DNA of 64,000 nucleotides from Pterois miles (lineage: Eukaryota > Chordata > Actinopteri > Perciformes > Scorpaenidae), in the NCBI GenBank assembly GCA_947000775.1, contig CAMQGK010000650.1:1686001-1750000 (forward strand). Reading direction: 5' to 3'. The number at the start of each line of letters is the position of its first letter. Positions within the stretch are counted from its first letter, which is position 1. The position numbers and the translations under genes were made by a program. The notes below the pieces were generated by a model. That model was given only the letters and a program-made list of their open reading frames with translations. It did not search any database and was not told the origin of the DNA. This document shows, piece by piece, positions 1-11,718 of this stretch.

Positions 1-490
1 GTAATATACAAGAAAACCTTTTCCAAGCGACCCGCCATGTTGGTTCTGGTTTGAAAGCTGGAACCAGCAGCCCATGAGTGAAAGCGTTTGTCTTATCAGG
101 TATGTAGTGGCAGCCCATCAAGTGTCCAATACTGAGAGGTGACGCGACCCCCAGTGTTCAAAATCACCCCGGGCCTTTTCAAGCCAGCGCACTACCACGA
201 AGGACATGCACCCGGCGAGGGCCACCCAGCACCGGGGAGAAGTCCCATGAGGGGATCCTCCCACACGGTGTGGCCGTCCCTGACTCGCCGAGTTGAACCC
301 CCACAGCAGATTATAACACGAGACAGAACGAGAGCATCAGAAACAGAAACAGAATCTCGATTATATTGTTTTCATCATCGTTGGACGCCAAAATCGCAAT
401 TCCAAATAAAATTGAATCACTTAGCCCTTCTGTTTTGTAAAATATTAGAAAAGTTGGATTTTGAGTCCAAGATGGACGACAACACGTTAA
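1..490. other. repeat-like sequence with an unexplained GC-rich insert
   Basis: 1-110 shares TGGTTTGAAAGCTGGAA, CAGCAGCCC and TAGTGGCAGC with 45565-45635, so both belong to one diverged interspersed family. Between about 135 and 310 is an unusually GC-rich block (CACCCCGGGCC ... GGCGAGGGCCACCC) that I cannot assign. Downstream it becomes AT-rich again with CGATTATATTG-type hAT-like sequence. A 118-aa frame across it has no recognisable domain. Confidence 0.45.
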
Positions 491-1911
491 AATGATCTTC
501 ATAAACGTCACAAGCGTATTTTCATAGTTACAGTAGATCATAGAGTAACTGGCTACATGCAGACTGAGAGTGAATGAACCATGATAGATTAATAAGTGCT
601 TTAATTTTTTCACTCGCGTCCAGCCTCTTTCTAGCCCTCTGCTTCTCTTATCGCTCCTCCACATCTTCACCCTCACTGTGCTCTCTGTGTTTTCTCTCCA
701 TCTCTGCTGCGATCCTACTGTTTTTCTCAGCTTCGCCATACCTCTCTCTCTCCCCTTGTCTGCCTCCATCTCTCTGCCTGTAGTGTAGCTTCGGGGATCC
801 TCTTGTTTCAGAGGAGATGTTGATTATGGAACTGAGACTCTTGAGTTCATCCTTTTTTTTTTCCTCCCTGCTCACACATTCACATCATTAGTATTTCACA
901 TCATCATTATCACATTTCCTTCCATTTTCTCTAACATTCTGCTGAACACGTCTGGTCCTCCTGCTCATTTCTTTCTCCAGTGAGCGCCACTTTGGGGGTG
1001 AAATCGCAAAGGTGTTCACTTTGTTAATGAGTTTTCGCAGCAAACAAAAGCACTTTATAGCAGAACACGCACACATACAGAGGCATGTACCACACCGGAG
1101 TCACAGCACATTAACACTTCAATTAATTGAACGCCTTTACATTCTCATTTCCCCAGAAGTCAAGATCCCTGACCACCCCCACTCCCCCCATGTCGTGCCT
1201 CAGCAGACCCCAGCTGGATTGCATGCTCCTTGTGACATTTTAGGTGCTGGAGAGAAAGCGGGCAAACAAAAGCATTATAAATTACATTTTAATTTGTGTT
1301 CTGCCTTTCATCCAGCCACGTACAAAGGAGCGGAGATGCCTGGTTTTGTACCATATTCTTTATTCAAAGAATACAATAGATAATGAATGCATGTATGAAT
1401 GCACAGAGGGAGAAAGGGAGGGGGCGCTCAGGTTTGCTGGGGGGTTTGTTAGCTACACCTCCCTGTGGAGCAGCTCCACTGACTTCCACACTCACTGTGA
1501 GACTGCAACAAAGTTAGAGAAAGAAATAGATGCAGACAGGAATGGAAAGATGTCTTCCTTAGAGGATTCTCCCCTTCTTTCTTTCCCTCTTTGTCTTTCT
1601 TGCTTTCTCTCCATCTGTGTTTTTCCATCTCTGCTCACTAATGAATTTTTAACTGTCCCACGATTCTCCCCTTTGTCTCTCTTTTACTCTCTCTGTTTGT
1701 AAAAATTAGCCGCAATTCATGAGCCATCATGAGCTATTGTCTACACGTCACCTAATTCACAGTCATGTCACGGTAACTTGTTGGATGTCCTCTCAGTCAT
1801 GTGGAAGTAGGGGTAGTACCGGTTTTACCACCATCACTGGCGTCATGTTCGGCCACGACGGATTTTGCAAAACCGTCACACACACAACAGAGATACACCT
1901 GATAAACTACG
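490..1911. other. non-coding stretch, pyrimidine-rich
   Basis: CT-rich tracts at 605-780 and 1565-1700 account for the low-complexity reading frames here. I see no gene or named repeat. Confidence 0.6.
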
Positions 1912-2150
1912 CCAGGCTGTGGCTCAGAGGCTAGAGCAGGTTGGCGGTTCGATCCCCAGCTGCTCTGGGCACATGTCGATGTGTCCTTGAGCAAGTCTTA
2001 ACCATAGCCATGTGTGTGAATGATGTATTTGATCGGCAAAGTTGGCACCTTGGCAGCCTCTGCCATCAGTGTGTGACTGTGTGTGTGAATGTGAACATGA
2101 ATGTGACATGTAGTGTAAAGTGCAAAAGACTAGAAATATAACTATAAATG
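1912..2150 (+). repeat. tRNA-derived SINE
   Basis: The head resembles a tRNA promoter: CTGTGGCTCAGAGGCTAGAGC (A-box region) followed by GGTTCGATCCC (B box) at about 1947. The body contains the widespread teleost stretch with CACATGTCGATGTGTCCTTGAGCAAG, and the end TGTGACATGTAGTGTAAAG leads to an AT-rich tail. The order matches a common teleost SINE. It is not a functional tRNA gene. Confidence 0.8.
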
Positions 2151-2504
2151 CCCTTTTATGTCACATCCACACAGGTTGTCTGTGGTTATGTACAGGCTAA
2201 CGGCCGTTCTGTTTTGTCGCTGAACCTTTTGCTTTGCATGCGATGCTCTTATTAACGGGTTAGAGCAGCCACACAGCCCGGGTGAGCAGCGCTTTGCTGG
2301 CAGCCCCCGACACATCATTTTCACTGTCTATTTTGGCTGAGAACTGTGTGTGTCACACTGAAAAATCAGGCGACACATGGTGAACCTCTAGATGAGCTGC
2401 CTGTAGCCGAGCTGTCCTGCTCATTTTACAGATGTAAAAAGTTATGTAAGCTTTGTTTCCTCAAAGATGAAAATTCATTCGATTGAACACAACATGTAAA
2501 CATT

Positions 2505-3589
2505 CACAGTGCAGGGTGGACAAAGTATGTGAACCTTTGGATTTAATAACTGGTTGACCCTCCTTTAGCAGCAGTAACCTCAACCAAACGTTTCCTGTAG
2601 TTGCAGATCAGACCTGCACGATGGTCAGGAGGAAATTTGGACCATTCCTCTTTACAAAACTGTTTCAGTTCAGCGATATTCTGGGATGTCTGGTGTGAAT
2701 CTCTCTCTTAAGGTCATGCCACAGCATCTCAATGGGGTTGAGGTCAGGACTCTGACTGGGCTGCTCCAGAAGGCCTATTTTCTCCTGTTGAAACCATTCT
2801 GTTGTTGATTTACTTCTATGCTTTGGGTCGTTGTCCTGTTGCTTCACCCGCCCTCTGTTGAGCTTCCTGATTTTTTTTTTTCTTTAGTTCTCCTAAAAAA
2901 CATCTTGATAAAATGGGCAATTTATTTTTCCGTCGATGACAGCGATCCGTCCAGGCCCTGAGGCAGCAAAGCAGCCCCAAACCAATTTTTCTCCACACAT
3001 TTCACTGTGTGTTCCTTCCAAACAACTCAGTTTTGGTTTCATCTGTCCACACAATATTTTGCCAGTAGTGCTGTGGAGCATCCAGCTGCTCTTTTGCAAA
3101 CTTCAAACGTACTGCAGTGTTTTGTTTTTTTTTTCAACAGTAGTGGCCTCCTTCGTGGTGTCCTCCCATTAACTCCATTCTTGTTTAATGTTTTACTTAT
3201 TGTAAAACTTTAGCTGACCCTCTAGGATTCTTCTTCACCTCATTGAGCGTTCAGCGCTGTGCTCTTGTGGTCATCTTTACAGGATGACGACGTCTAGGGA
3301 GAGTAGCAACAGTACTGAACTTTCTCCATTTGTAGACAATCTGTCTTCACATGGACAGATGAACATCAAGGCTTTTAGTGAGACTTTTGTAACCCCTTCA
3401 AGCTTCATATAGGTCAACAAGTCTTGACCGTAGGTCTTATGTGCGAGGCAAGGTTCACATCAGGAAATGCTTTGCTTGTGTTTGTCTATTGTTGTGACTT
3501 AGATGGAGATCAGAACACATTTTATGACCAATTTATGCAGAAATCTAAGTAATCCCAAAGGGTTCACATACTTTTTCTTGCAACTGTAT
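2505..3589 (-). mobile_element. Tc1/mariner-like element, degraded
   Basis: The ends are related inverted repeats: both, read inward, contain AAGTATGTGAACC. On the minus strand, fragments of a Tc1 transposase are readable: a segment at 3099-2893 with VWGCFAASGPG, then one at 2847-2665 with QQDNDPKH and SPDLNPIEMLWHDLK. The spacing between the second catalytic Asp and the Glu is 34 residues, the DD34E signature of Tc1. The frame is broken around 2850-2890, and the N-terminal DNA-binding part (about 3100-3560) has no readable frame. The total of about 1.1 kb is shorter than a typical complete fish Tc1 of about 1.6 kb. It is inactive. Confidence 0.88.
2665..3099 (-). pseudogene. Tc1 transposase remnant (DD34E C-terminal half)
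   Basis: Two minus-strand reading segments in different frames cover the catalytic core of a Tc1-family transposase. The first catalytic Asp region is poorly preserved, while the second Asp (QQDND) and the Glu (NPIE) are present. An A-rich stretch near 2870-2890 is the likely site of the frame break. Confidence 0.85.
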
Positions 3590-5097
3590 GTGAAAATACA
3601 ACCTTTTTTTCTAAATAGTCTGTATTGCTGAGATCCAGGTTGCTGGACAGTCAGCTACAGTTCTGAAGACAGCACCATGTCTGTTATTATTACCTCTGAA
3701 TGAATCACTACATATACATTATGGGGCAGGCTGCTTCTCCCAAAACACATGTTGGCCTAGAACTCAGTTTAAATTTGGAGCCAATATGTTTTTTTAAATA
3801 TCTTTTTCTTTTTTAAGATATGTCCCCTTACTTTGCCAATAGAAAGAAAATAGGTAGAATCATGTTTTTAGTGGAGTATCCCTTTTATTTTTGTAATACG
3901 TGATATAATACCGTGATATACTGTACATTTTTGGTCATATTGCCCTCCCCTATGTGGAAGTGACATGGCCTGTCTGTCTCACTTTGAAAGACAAGGTGGC
4001 AGGGCTGCCTTGTGTGCCAGACATCTGTTTAAGCAGATGAAACAGGGACGGGGGGGGGGCTGAGTGTGGCATCTGTGTCCAGAACAGAATAGCCGTCCCT
4101 GGGCCGGAACCACATCACGAGCTGCCTCCCTGCAGCATCTGGTTCCCGGCTCGTACAGCGTTCTCTGGGCTCAGACGAGCGGGTGGACACCCAGATGTTG
4201 CTGCATTCAGCCCGCTGAGCTCACAGTCTCCAGCGTACGCCGTCACACTTTCACACATACACATCCTGCACTCATCGACTAAGTTGTGTGCTGCTGCTCG
4301 TGGCTCTCAGCACTTTTGTGATCACAGAACAGAGTTTTATGGGGTTTCATGGGTCATGAAATCTGCTCTACCCATAAACCAAGTTAAGTTTCAATTAAAG
4401 TGGAAACATAAAAATGATCAAAATGCCATTTTCATGCAGCATGAAAGCAACAGTGGAAAACCTCTGAGGCCTCAGTTTGAACTTACTGTGCCCTCCGCCT
4501 GTAACTGATGTTTCTTCACACAACTTTTCAGGTAGAGCACATTTTGTAAACTGCGTTATAAATACCAAACAAAACTGATTTTATGAATATGCTATTTCTT
4601 TATGCCTGTGTATACAGGCTTTTTCTTTATATAGGCAGACTAATTATTTATGAGGGAAATGAATGAGGCTTACAAGAGAAGGAGCCGAGAGGAGGTTAAG
4701 GCTGAAGTGAGTAATAACTGAAGCTGCTCAGTGTAAGCGGTGCTGCAGAGCTGAGTGGTCATTTCACTGCACGGCCTTGTGCACACAAGAACGCGCACGT
4801 GTAAAAACTGCTACTCTCTTCACACTACCTCCGACTGTGCACATTACACACACTCTTTGAGATCTCCTCGCTCTGGCGTGCATTTAGAGAGGTGAGGGAA
4901 ACCGATTGAATGCAGTCTATAGGCCATTTTTTGAATGTGCTGTGCTGAGGTCAGTCACTTCCTCTGCCACAGAGTCCACTGAGAGAGACCAGATCAGGAA
5001 TGAACAGGCCTAATGCATTTAAACTAGTTTTCATTCAATGGAGAGTATATTATATCAGTAATAATTGTCATGTTTTCACCAAATGTTAATAATATCT
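3590..5097. other. non-coding stretch without recognised features
   Basis: Unique-looking intronic sequence between the two Tc1 copies. A run of nine G at about 4051-4059 is the only low-complexity spot. Confidence 0.6.
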
Positions 5098-5343
5098 ACA
5101 GTGCTGTGAAAAAGTATTTGAAAACAGTGGTGGCCGGCCTACCAAAATAACTCCAAGAGCGCATCGACGTCTCATCCAGGAGGTCACAAAAGAACCCAGA
5201 CCAACATCTAAAGAACTGCAGGCCTCACTGCCTCAGTTAAGGTCAGTGTCCCTGATTCAACAATAAGACAGAGACTGGGCAAAAAATGGCATCCATGGGA
5301 GAGATCCGAGGCGAAAACCAAAAAGAACACAAAGTCTCATCTC

Positions 5344-5735
5344 ACATTTGCCAAAAAAACATCTTGATGATCCCCAAGACTTCTGGGAAAATATTCTGTG
5401 GGCTGACAAGACAAAGGCTGAACTTTATGGAAGGTGTGCGTCCCGTTACATTTGGTGCAAAACTAACATGGCGTTTCACAAAAACAACATCATACCAACA
5501 GTCAAACTTGGTGGTGGTGATGTGAGAAAGTGAGAAAATCCTAAAGGAGAATGTCCGGCCATCAGTTCGTGACCTCAAACTCAAACACACTTGAGTTCTG
5601 CAGCAGGACGGTGATCCGAAACACACCAGCAAGTCCACCTCTGAATGGTTCAATAAACAAAATGAAGGTTTTGGACTGGCCTAGTCAAAGTCCAGACTTA
5701 AATCCGATTGAGATGCTGTGACACGACCTCAAACA
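5344..5735 (+). pseudogene. Tc1 transposase remnant
   Basis: The central and C-terminal transposase core is readable in pieces in at least two frames, with in-frame stops (for example after the QSPDLNPIEML-like stretch at about 5715). No functional protein can be produced. Confidence 0.85.
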
Positions 5736-5740
5736 GGCCA

Positions 5741-5813
5741 TTCATGCTGGAAAACCCTCCAATGTGGCAGAATTGTTTTAATTTGGCCACATTGGAGGGT
5801 TTTCCAGCATGAA
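5741..5813. repeat. perfect 28-bp palindrome with 17-nt loop
   Basis: The left arm 5741-5768 is the exact reverse complement of 5786-5813. The left arm is ordinary Tc1 sequence (coding for the HAGKPSNVA-like region). The right arm is an inverted copy of it, replacing the expected Tc1 sequence. See findings. Confidence 0.93.
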
Positions 5814-6189
5814 ATTCCTCCACAGCGACTGCAAGTCAATAACTGCCAGTTATCGAAAAAAAGCTTGATTGCAGTTCAATCAGGAGAGACTCCTATTGAA
5901 TGAATGATAATTTATTACAAAGCGCACAAAGGTATGAATAGTGAAAAGTCTTACGCGATTTAGACCCAACATGACAATGTAAGGGGGGAAGTGGTACCGT
6001 AGTCGGATCAGGAATAGTCCCCCCAGGTCTACACACTGGAGACGGTGGTAGTGAAGGGATTTGATGAAGATCCGATGAGGGAAGTGGAGCAGGCTCGCTC
6101 TGATGTGATGAAGCTGGAGGTCTAATAAAGATAAATATGTAAAAATAAGAAATCAGGAAGGGGACAAATACTGTTTCACTGCGCTGTAT

Positions 6190-7374
6190 GTTGGGTTGGT
6201 GTTTTCTGGGCGTTTCAGGGTACCGACATCGTTTTTTTTTTTTTTTTTTAATTATACCCAGCCCTAGCAGTGATCCACTCGTTCATTCATTCCCTCAAGT
6301 TAACATTTCTTCTCTTGGAACATTACTGTCACATATTTTTAAGAATAGGCATTTTTACATTTACAGTACTCTGACAGCAGCATGTTGGTAATCAGTTTAG
6401 GAAAGGCTGAGATGACTCACTGCTGCAGCTTTCCTCTTTATGTACTACTGTACTCACACGTAGAACAACACAATATACACTCACTACTACATTTTTATGC
6501 ACAGTAATGTTGTTAATGCCTCTCACATACACAATTACCTCCCTCCTACTGATACAACATTGGCTCGTATGTCCCTCTAGTCGCAGTATTTTTATTTTCT
6601 CCACTTTTAAATGTTGTTTTCTGGCATTTGCGTAAGAGGATTTGACCCGCAGACACATAAATACACATTAGGAATAAAGATAAAATGTCCTCACTTTAGT
6701 GCTGGGAATTTCCAGCTCAAATCAGCCCAGAGATAGTTAGTTTGGCTCTGTGCTTCAGGTTGAGCTGTAAAAGTGGAGCTTTAGCGCTAGTAAGGATGTA
6801 TTTACAGGCATTTACAGAAAATAAAATACGGCTGTATCATTTATTATATGACAGCCTAAAGTAGCTTAAAGCTGCATTAAGCAATTTTGACTACAGTGGG
6901 AAGAAGACCCCAAAACAAACCTCTCAGTAAGGAGCTTTCATGATGTATCAGCTTATCAAGACTAAGCCTGTGGCTGTTAGCAAACAATTGCCTACTTATC
7001 CAGCAGAAACATGAACATCCCATTATAATCCATATTCTCTCCACCTGTTCAATGCTAATGTAATATTTACTGGTGTTTCGTTCCGTGTGTCCCAGTAATA
7101 GCTGAGAATAAGAGGGTGTATTTGGCTTATTATTAGTTTCTCTCTTGACACTTGTCTCCTTCGGCTCGCCACCGTTTCACACTGATCGTATAAAGAGGAA
7201 CTAGCTTGTGTTGTTGGCATAGTTTTGGTGTTTGACCCAAATCAGTGAGCTGAACGTGGTCAAACTGTGTGTAAAACTGCAGATTTGGGTGTTGACTCTC
7301 AGTGGGATTGGTAGGACTTTCATCTAACAGGCAGTTATATTATTCAGTGTCAACATAAATAATAAGTGTCTTAA
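6190..7374. other. non-coding stretch without recognised features
   Basis: A run of about 19 T at 6232-6250 may be the degraded tail of a retroposed piece. Nothing else was recognised. Confidence 0.55.
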
Positions 7375-8715
7375 GGCTGTTACACACCACAGTCGTTTTT
7401 TTTCACACAATTAACGATTAATTTTTTCAAACGCAGATATTACATGACGAAAAAATGATGCGTTTTTTTTACAGAATGAGATTTTCTGAGCTTTTGCACG
7501 GCTAATAAAGGCATTAACCAATCACATTGTGTGGAAACGGTTGAGACTCCGTCGTATGAACTTTATTACTCCTTTCAACGTTGATAAAGGCAGCGCAGAC
7601 CAGACCCACTCCTTCTGTTCATACCTTTCACAATAAAAGCCCTACACATGTAATATTTGCTGGCAATTATGCAATTTCGTGTTGTTTATTCATCCCACCA
7701 CTGGTGTGTAAAAGCCTTTAAAGTCAAATTTACACTACACGACTTTCAAACATGTCTTTCAAAAAAGAGTCTAATCTCCAAACTATGTTTTGTCGCAACA
7801 CCACACACGATAGGTGACATGGCCGTAATCATGCATGCTGATGTTGTCTTTCACAAAATAGCCGGTTTCCACAGGTCTTTACTACCGATAGCTTGTTTCC
7901 TCAACTTTGGTCCACGTTTCAAATGCAACACATAACCAGTAAGTTCCTGTTGCTCCAGACTCAACTAGTGTCTCACGCTCTCATTGGCTGTAGCTCCCAG
8001 ACAGGTCCAGATATTTCACGTCTGCGTTGCTTGTGTCTTTGAACAGTTCAAACATAGCCTTGATCACCAATTAGTGATTTGTCTCTGATGTGGGGCTTTT
8101 TGTCGGGAAGCCCCAAAGACTGTTGATGAGTGGAAAATCAGGGCTAAAGTTGTGTAGTGTGAACTAGGGATGTCACCGTGAAGACGTTTCTTATGACAAC
8201 ACCGGCTGTCATAAGTTTAAGAAAAGATGACGGTCAATATCCGTGTGCTCACCTTGATCTTTAACACTGGATGTCTGTGTGTCCGGCCTCTCCGGTCGCA
8301 GGTTTCCACCCTGCGCCACGCCGTCCGTAAGCGCTCTGTCCTCTTCACGGCTTCAAACGAGAAGCTTATAATTCATCCCATTAATTTTATGGTTCCCTTA
8401 TAGCATTGGGTTTAAATCCATCATATTGCCAAATAGGTCCTTTAGCTTTTCTCTGTAGCATCAGATCCTCCGCCATCATCTTGTCTGTCAACTCTCTCTG
8501 GTCCTGTGTGTGAAATCTGACTCCTGTTACTCTGTGGTGACTCAACACTGAGCAGACACTTTCACTACGTATTCATAACCCAACACTAAATATGTAAACA
8601 TACACTAAGTGGGTTTTCTGTAATTTAAAAACAAACAAACAAAAAAAACACAAAACAGCAGAGAGGGCGATGTGTGGGTCCATAATATCATCGTTGTAAC
8701 ACCAGTAACACCACC
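7375..8715. repeat. possible nested MITE remnants
   Basis: The flank TTACACACCACAGTCG (7380) and the inverse-like AAGTTGTGTAGTGTGAA (8149-8165) suggest one element at about 7375-8165. A second hAT-like one begins TAGGGATGTCACCGTGAAG at about 8168 and may end in ATCGTTGTAACACC (about 8703). Neither has a coding frame. Confidence 0.35.
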
Positions 8716-8823
8716 AGCCTGCAAACCAGGGACTGGACTTGGTTAATGAATCTAGCAGCTAGATATTACCACTGAATATGGACTGAAAGTGCATCCAGCA
8801 GGTTTACAGATCCATCAGTCGTC

Positions 8824-8830
<7 letters not shown>

Positions 8831-8896
<66 letters not shown>
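8831..8896. repeat. (GT)n microsatellite
   Basis: 66 bp of uninterrupted GT, followed at 8911-8921 by an 11-G run. Confidence 0.97.
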
Positions 8897-8897
<1 letters not shown>

Positions 8898-9189
8898 CAG
8901 CCTCTTAGTCGGGGGGGGGGGTCTTCTTTAAGGATGAATGGAGGATTCAATCACCTGCTCTCAGGTCATTTGTGCTACTTGATCGAGTTCCACTGAGCGT
9001 CCGACCAGATGGACACACTCTACTGGGCTGCTGGAGTCACACACACTGACGCACTCACACACTCAGTCAAATGATGGAGAGGACGTATAACTGAAGGGTA
9101 AATTATTTTTTTCATTATAAAAGTGCTTTTGATGGCCTCCTCTCCCTTAGGCCATGACCTATCTCTCCCTCTTTTTTGCTCTCTCTCTC

Positions 9190-9191
<2 letters not shown>

Positions 9192-9244
<53 letters not shown>
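9192..9244. repeat. (CA)n microsatellite
   Basis: 53 bp of CA, preceded by a short CT run. Confidence 0.97.
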
Positions 9245-9246
<2 letters not shown>

Positions 9247-9415
9247 CCCCTCTATTCTATATCTGAGCATTAAGATAGGCAGCTTTCAATTAGCTGGATA
9301 TGCTGTCAGATATCAACTCCTCTCTATAGCAGTCTGAGAGCTGATGAGGATGATAAGTCATTTTTGGGAATGAGGGTGTTAAACAGACCACCCAGTCAAC
9401 TATAGAGCCATGCTC

Positions 9416-9418
<3 letters not shown>

Positions 9419-9458
<40 letters not shown>
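9419..9458. repeat. (TG)n microsatellite
   Basis: 40 bp of TG running into CGCACACA, so the right edge is self-complementary (TGTGTGTGCGCACACA). Confidence 0.96.
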
Positions 9459-9459
<1 letters not shown>

Positions 9460-9461
<2 letters not shown>

Positions 9462-11718
9462 ACACATAAAGCTGGATTAATGGGATAGGCAAGATCCAAG
9501 AGCTGCAAGATTAAATGGCTGTGAATTGATTTGATGGTTTCCATCACACACGCCCATAATAGCCATGCCTAGAGCCGACAGAAATATTTGGCGGGGGCTT
9601 ATTTTGAAGTTGATAATATGATGTGGATGAGTGGACCAGCATTTTTGGTGTGTGTGTGGCTTCAAATAGCACACATAGCACACATCTGCACTTTGCAGCT
9701 TCACTCTGCTTCAGTCTGAAGCTGATTGATTTATACCTGACAGAGCTGACCGTGGATGGATAAAGACATGGGAGAGCTAGCGTCAAACAGAGGTATACAT
9801 GTGTGACTACGTCCGGTTTTTAAAATAAGGTGTTAACAAAGAGAACGGCATATATATTGCAGCTGAAAAGTGATCCATTTCATTCTGAAAAGTTTTTTCA
9901 AAACCAGCATGGCTCAGTTCAAAATTTTGTTTCAATACAAAACTCTCTTCTCTCTCTCTCATCTCTTCTCAGACATGATTTTGACATCAGATGATGATGA
10001 TTTTCTACCTCTACGCTTCACAGTGATGTTTGTTCAGACAGAGACTGAAGTCTCATCTGTCACTGGAGTAAATGCAGAAAAATAAAATAGTAAGGAATGT
10101 ATAAAAATTAGATTTTATACACCTCACAAGTATAAAACATTACATGCCTCTTATAAATTAAATTGAAATACTTGTCTTTATTTTTTTATTTGACTGATAT
10201 TTTTGACTTCAGGCCACCTCTGACTACATACATGCTGAAAATCAAAATTTTTACGGTATTATCTCAGAGATTTTCCAGAGTAAAAGTCCCTAGTCTCAAC
10301 TTTTTCCCATAGTCTAGTGTTAAAAAAGTAGAAAAATGAGTTCCATCATATTTTCAGACTTGGTACCAAAGTATTGGTTGTTACATCCCTCGACAGCTGT
10401 ATTGTAAAAGCGATACTTGAGCTTCGTTTATTTTCCCTTCCCATATTTCCCCATGTGACAGTGTGAATGAGTCGACCAGGCATGCAAAGAGTCTCTACAG
10501 CATGGAGCATTTTTGTAAGGAGTTTGTGCTTTAAGCAACTTTTTCACGTCATAAAGCAGCAAAGTGCTAAAGCAGCCGATATGAATATCTTCTGTCCTTT
10601 TGGGCACAAGAAAGAAAAATGAAAAGTGACATAAAAAGTTAAATCGGAAGAGAAAGGTAGTATTTGTGGCATGTGTTTAAAGCCACCCAGAAAGGGAACG
10701 GAGAGACTGACAGAGGGAGGAATAAAGGGGGAGCAGCAGGAAGTGAGGTGAGAAATGGTTGTGATTGCCGGTGTGCCTCAGTGAGTTCTGCTGTTATTAG
10801 TCATACTACCTGCTGCTGTGATCGGCCCTCCTCACCTGCATCTGGCGTGTGCATGTGCCCTCATGCGTTTGTGTGGATGTCTAATGGGTTTTAGAGTTGC
10901 CGATGACTCCCCCCGCCTCTCCGGAGACTCTCCGCTGGCCTGGAGAAAACACGCTTACCTTGGCCTTTGCTGTAAATCGCCCCTCAAATGAGTTCTCACT
11001 GTGATCCCCTCACGCTGCCGTGGACCAGAGCTCTCTCTCGAGAACAACTTAATGATCCCCAGTCTGATAAACAGAGGCCCGCGGGATGAATGGAAATGTG
11101 TGCTGAAGGGAATGTTTGAATCCCATATTGTCTATCAGGTGGCCTTCCCCGACAGTGGACCTCTTCGCCAGAGTGGATTGACCTCCGCAAATTATTACCT
11201 ACACCGCTGACATCCATCACATCTCAGCCCTCAGGGACACGCACACAGTAATAATATCACAGCAGCCTCATACAACTGGCCATATGACTGTCTGCCCGCT
11301 GCTGCGGCTGCCTCTATGGTTTATTAAATCACCGGCTGGGTGGTGCTGTGGCTTCTTCTATGGTTTTCTGTACAGCATCCTGTCTCCTACTGTGACTATT
11401 AAGGGTGGGAAGAAAAATTGATTCCCCTTTGTATCACAGTCAATTTTTTTACCATTTTGTAACAGATTTTTTAATGCTTGAATCAATGTGATTGCTTCAT
11501 TTTAGTCTGTGTGGATGTAGAAGCAAGTTACCAGTTATATTGTTGTAGCCGGAGTAATGTGGTATATACTAAATACATATATGGAAATAACATCATTGAA
11601 TTACAGCAGAAATATAAAACATGTTACATGTCCCTTATACTAGAAAATACCACTAATGACCACTATGAAGGAACTGTATTTAGTCTTCATTTTTGGGTTG
11701 CTGTTGGGTTAACTGACA
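9460..11718. other. non-coding stretch, possible conserved element at 10890-11220
   Basis: No gene was recognised. 10890-11220 is compositionally balanced, non-repetitive and open in two frames on opposite strands, which is how conserved non-coding elements often look. No splice sites frame it. Around 11400-11480 there is hAT-like sequence (GGGTGGGAAGAAAAATTGATT). Confidence 0.4.

Larger units (their letters stand above)
5098..6189 (+). mobile_element. Tc1/mariner-like element, degraded, second copy
   Basis: The left end begins ACAGTGCTGTGAAAAAGTAT, and the right end is its approximate inverse (AATACTGTTTCACTGCGCTG, 6166-6185). The plus-strand content matches Tc1 transposase: PQDFWENILWADKTKAELYG at about 5364-5424, and a QQDGDPKHTSKSTSEW-like stretch at about 5598-5645. 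Stops and frameshifts separate these parts. A perfect 28-bp palindrome (5741-5813) interrupts the C-terminal region, and about 5920-6125 does not resemble the Tc1 3' end and may be a later insertion. It is a different subfamily from the copy at 2505-3589. Confidence 0.87.

Noticed and set aside
1947..1960. tRNA gene suggested by GGTTCGATCCC
   Set aside because: It is the B box of a SINE; the cloverleaf arms do not pair and the sequence continues into the known SINE body.
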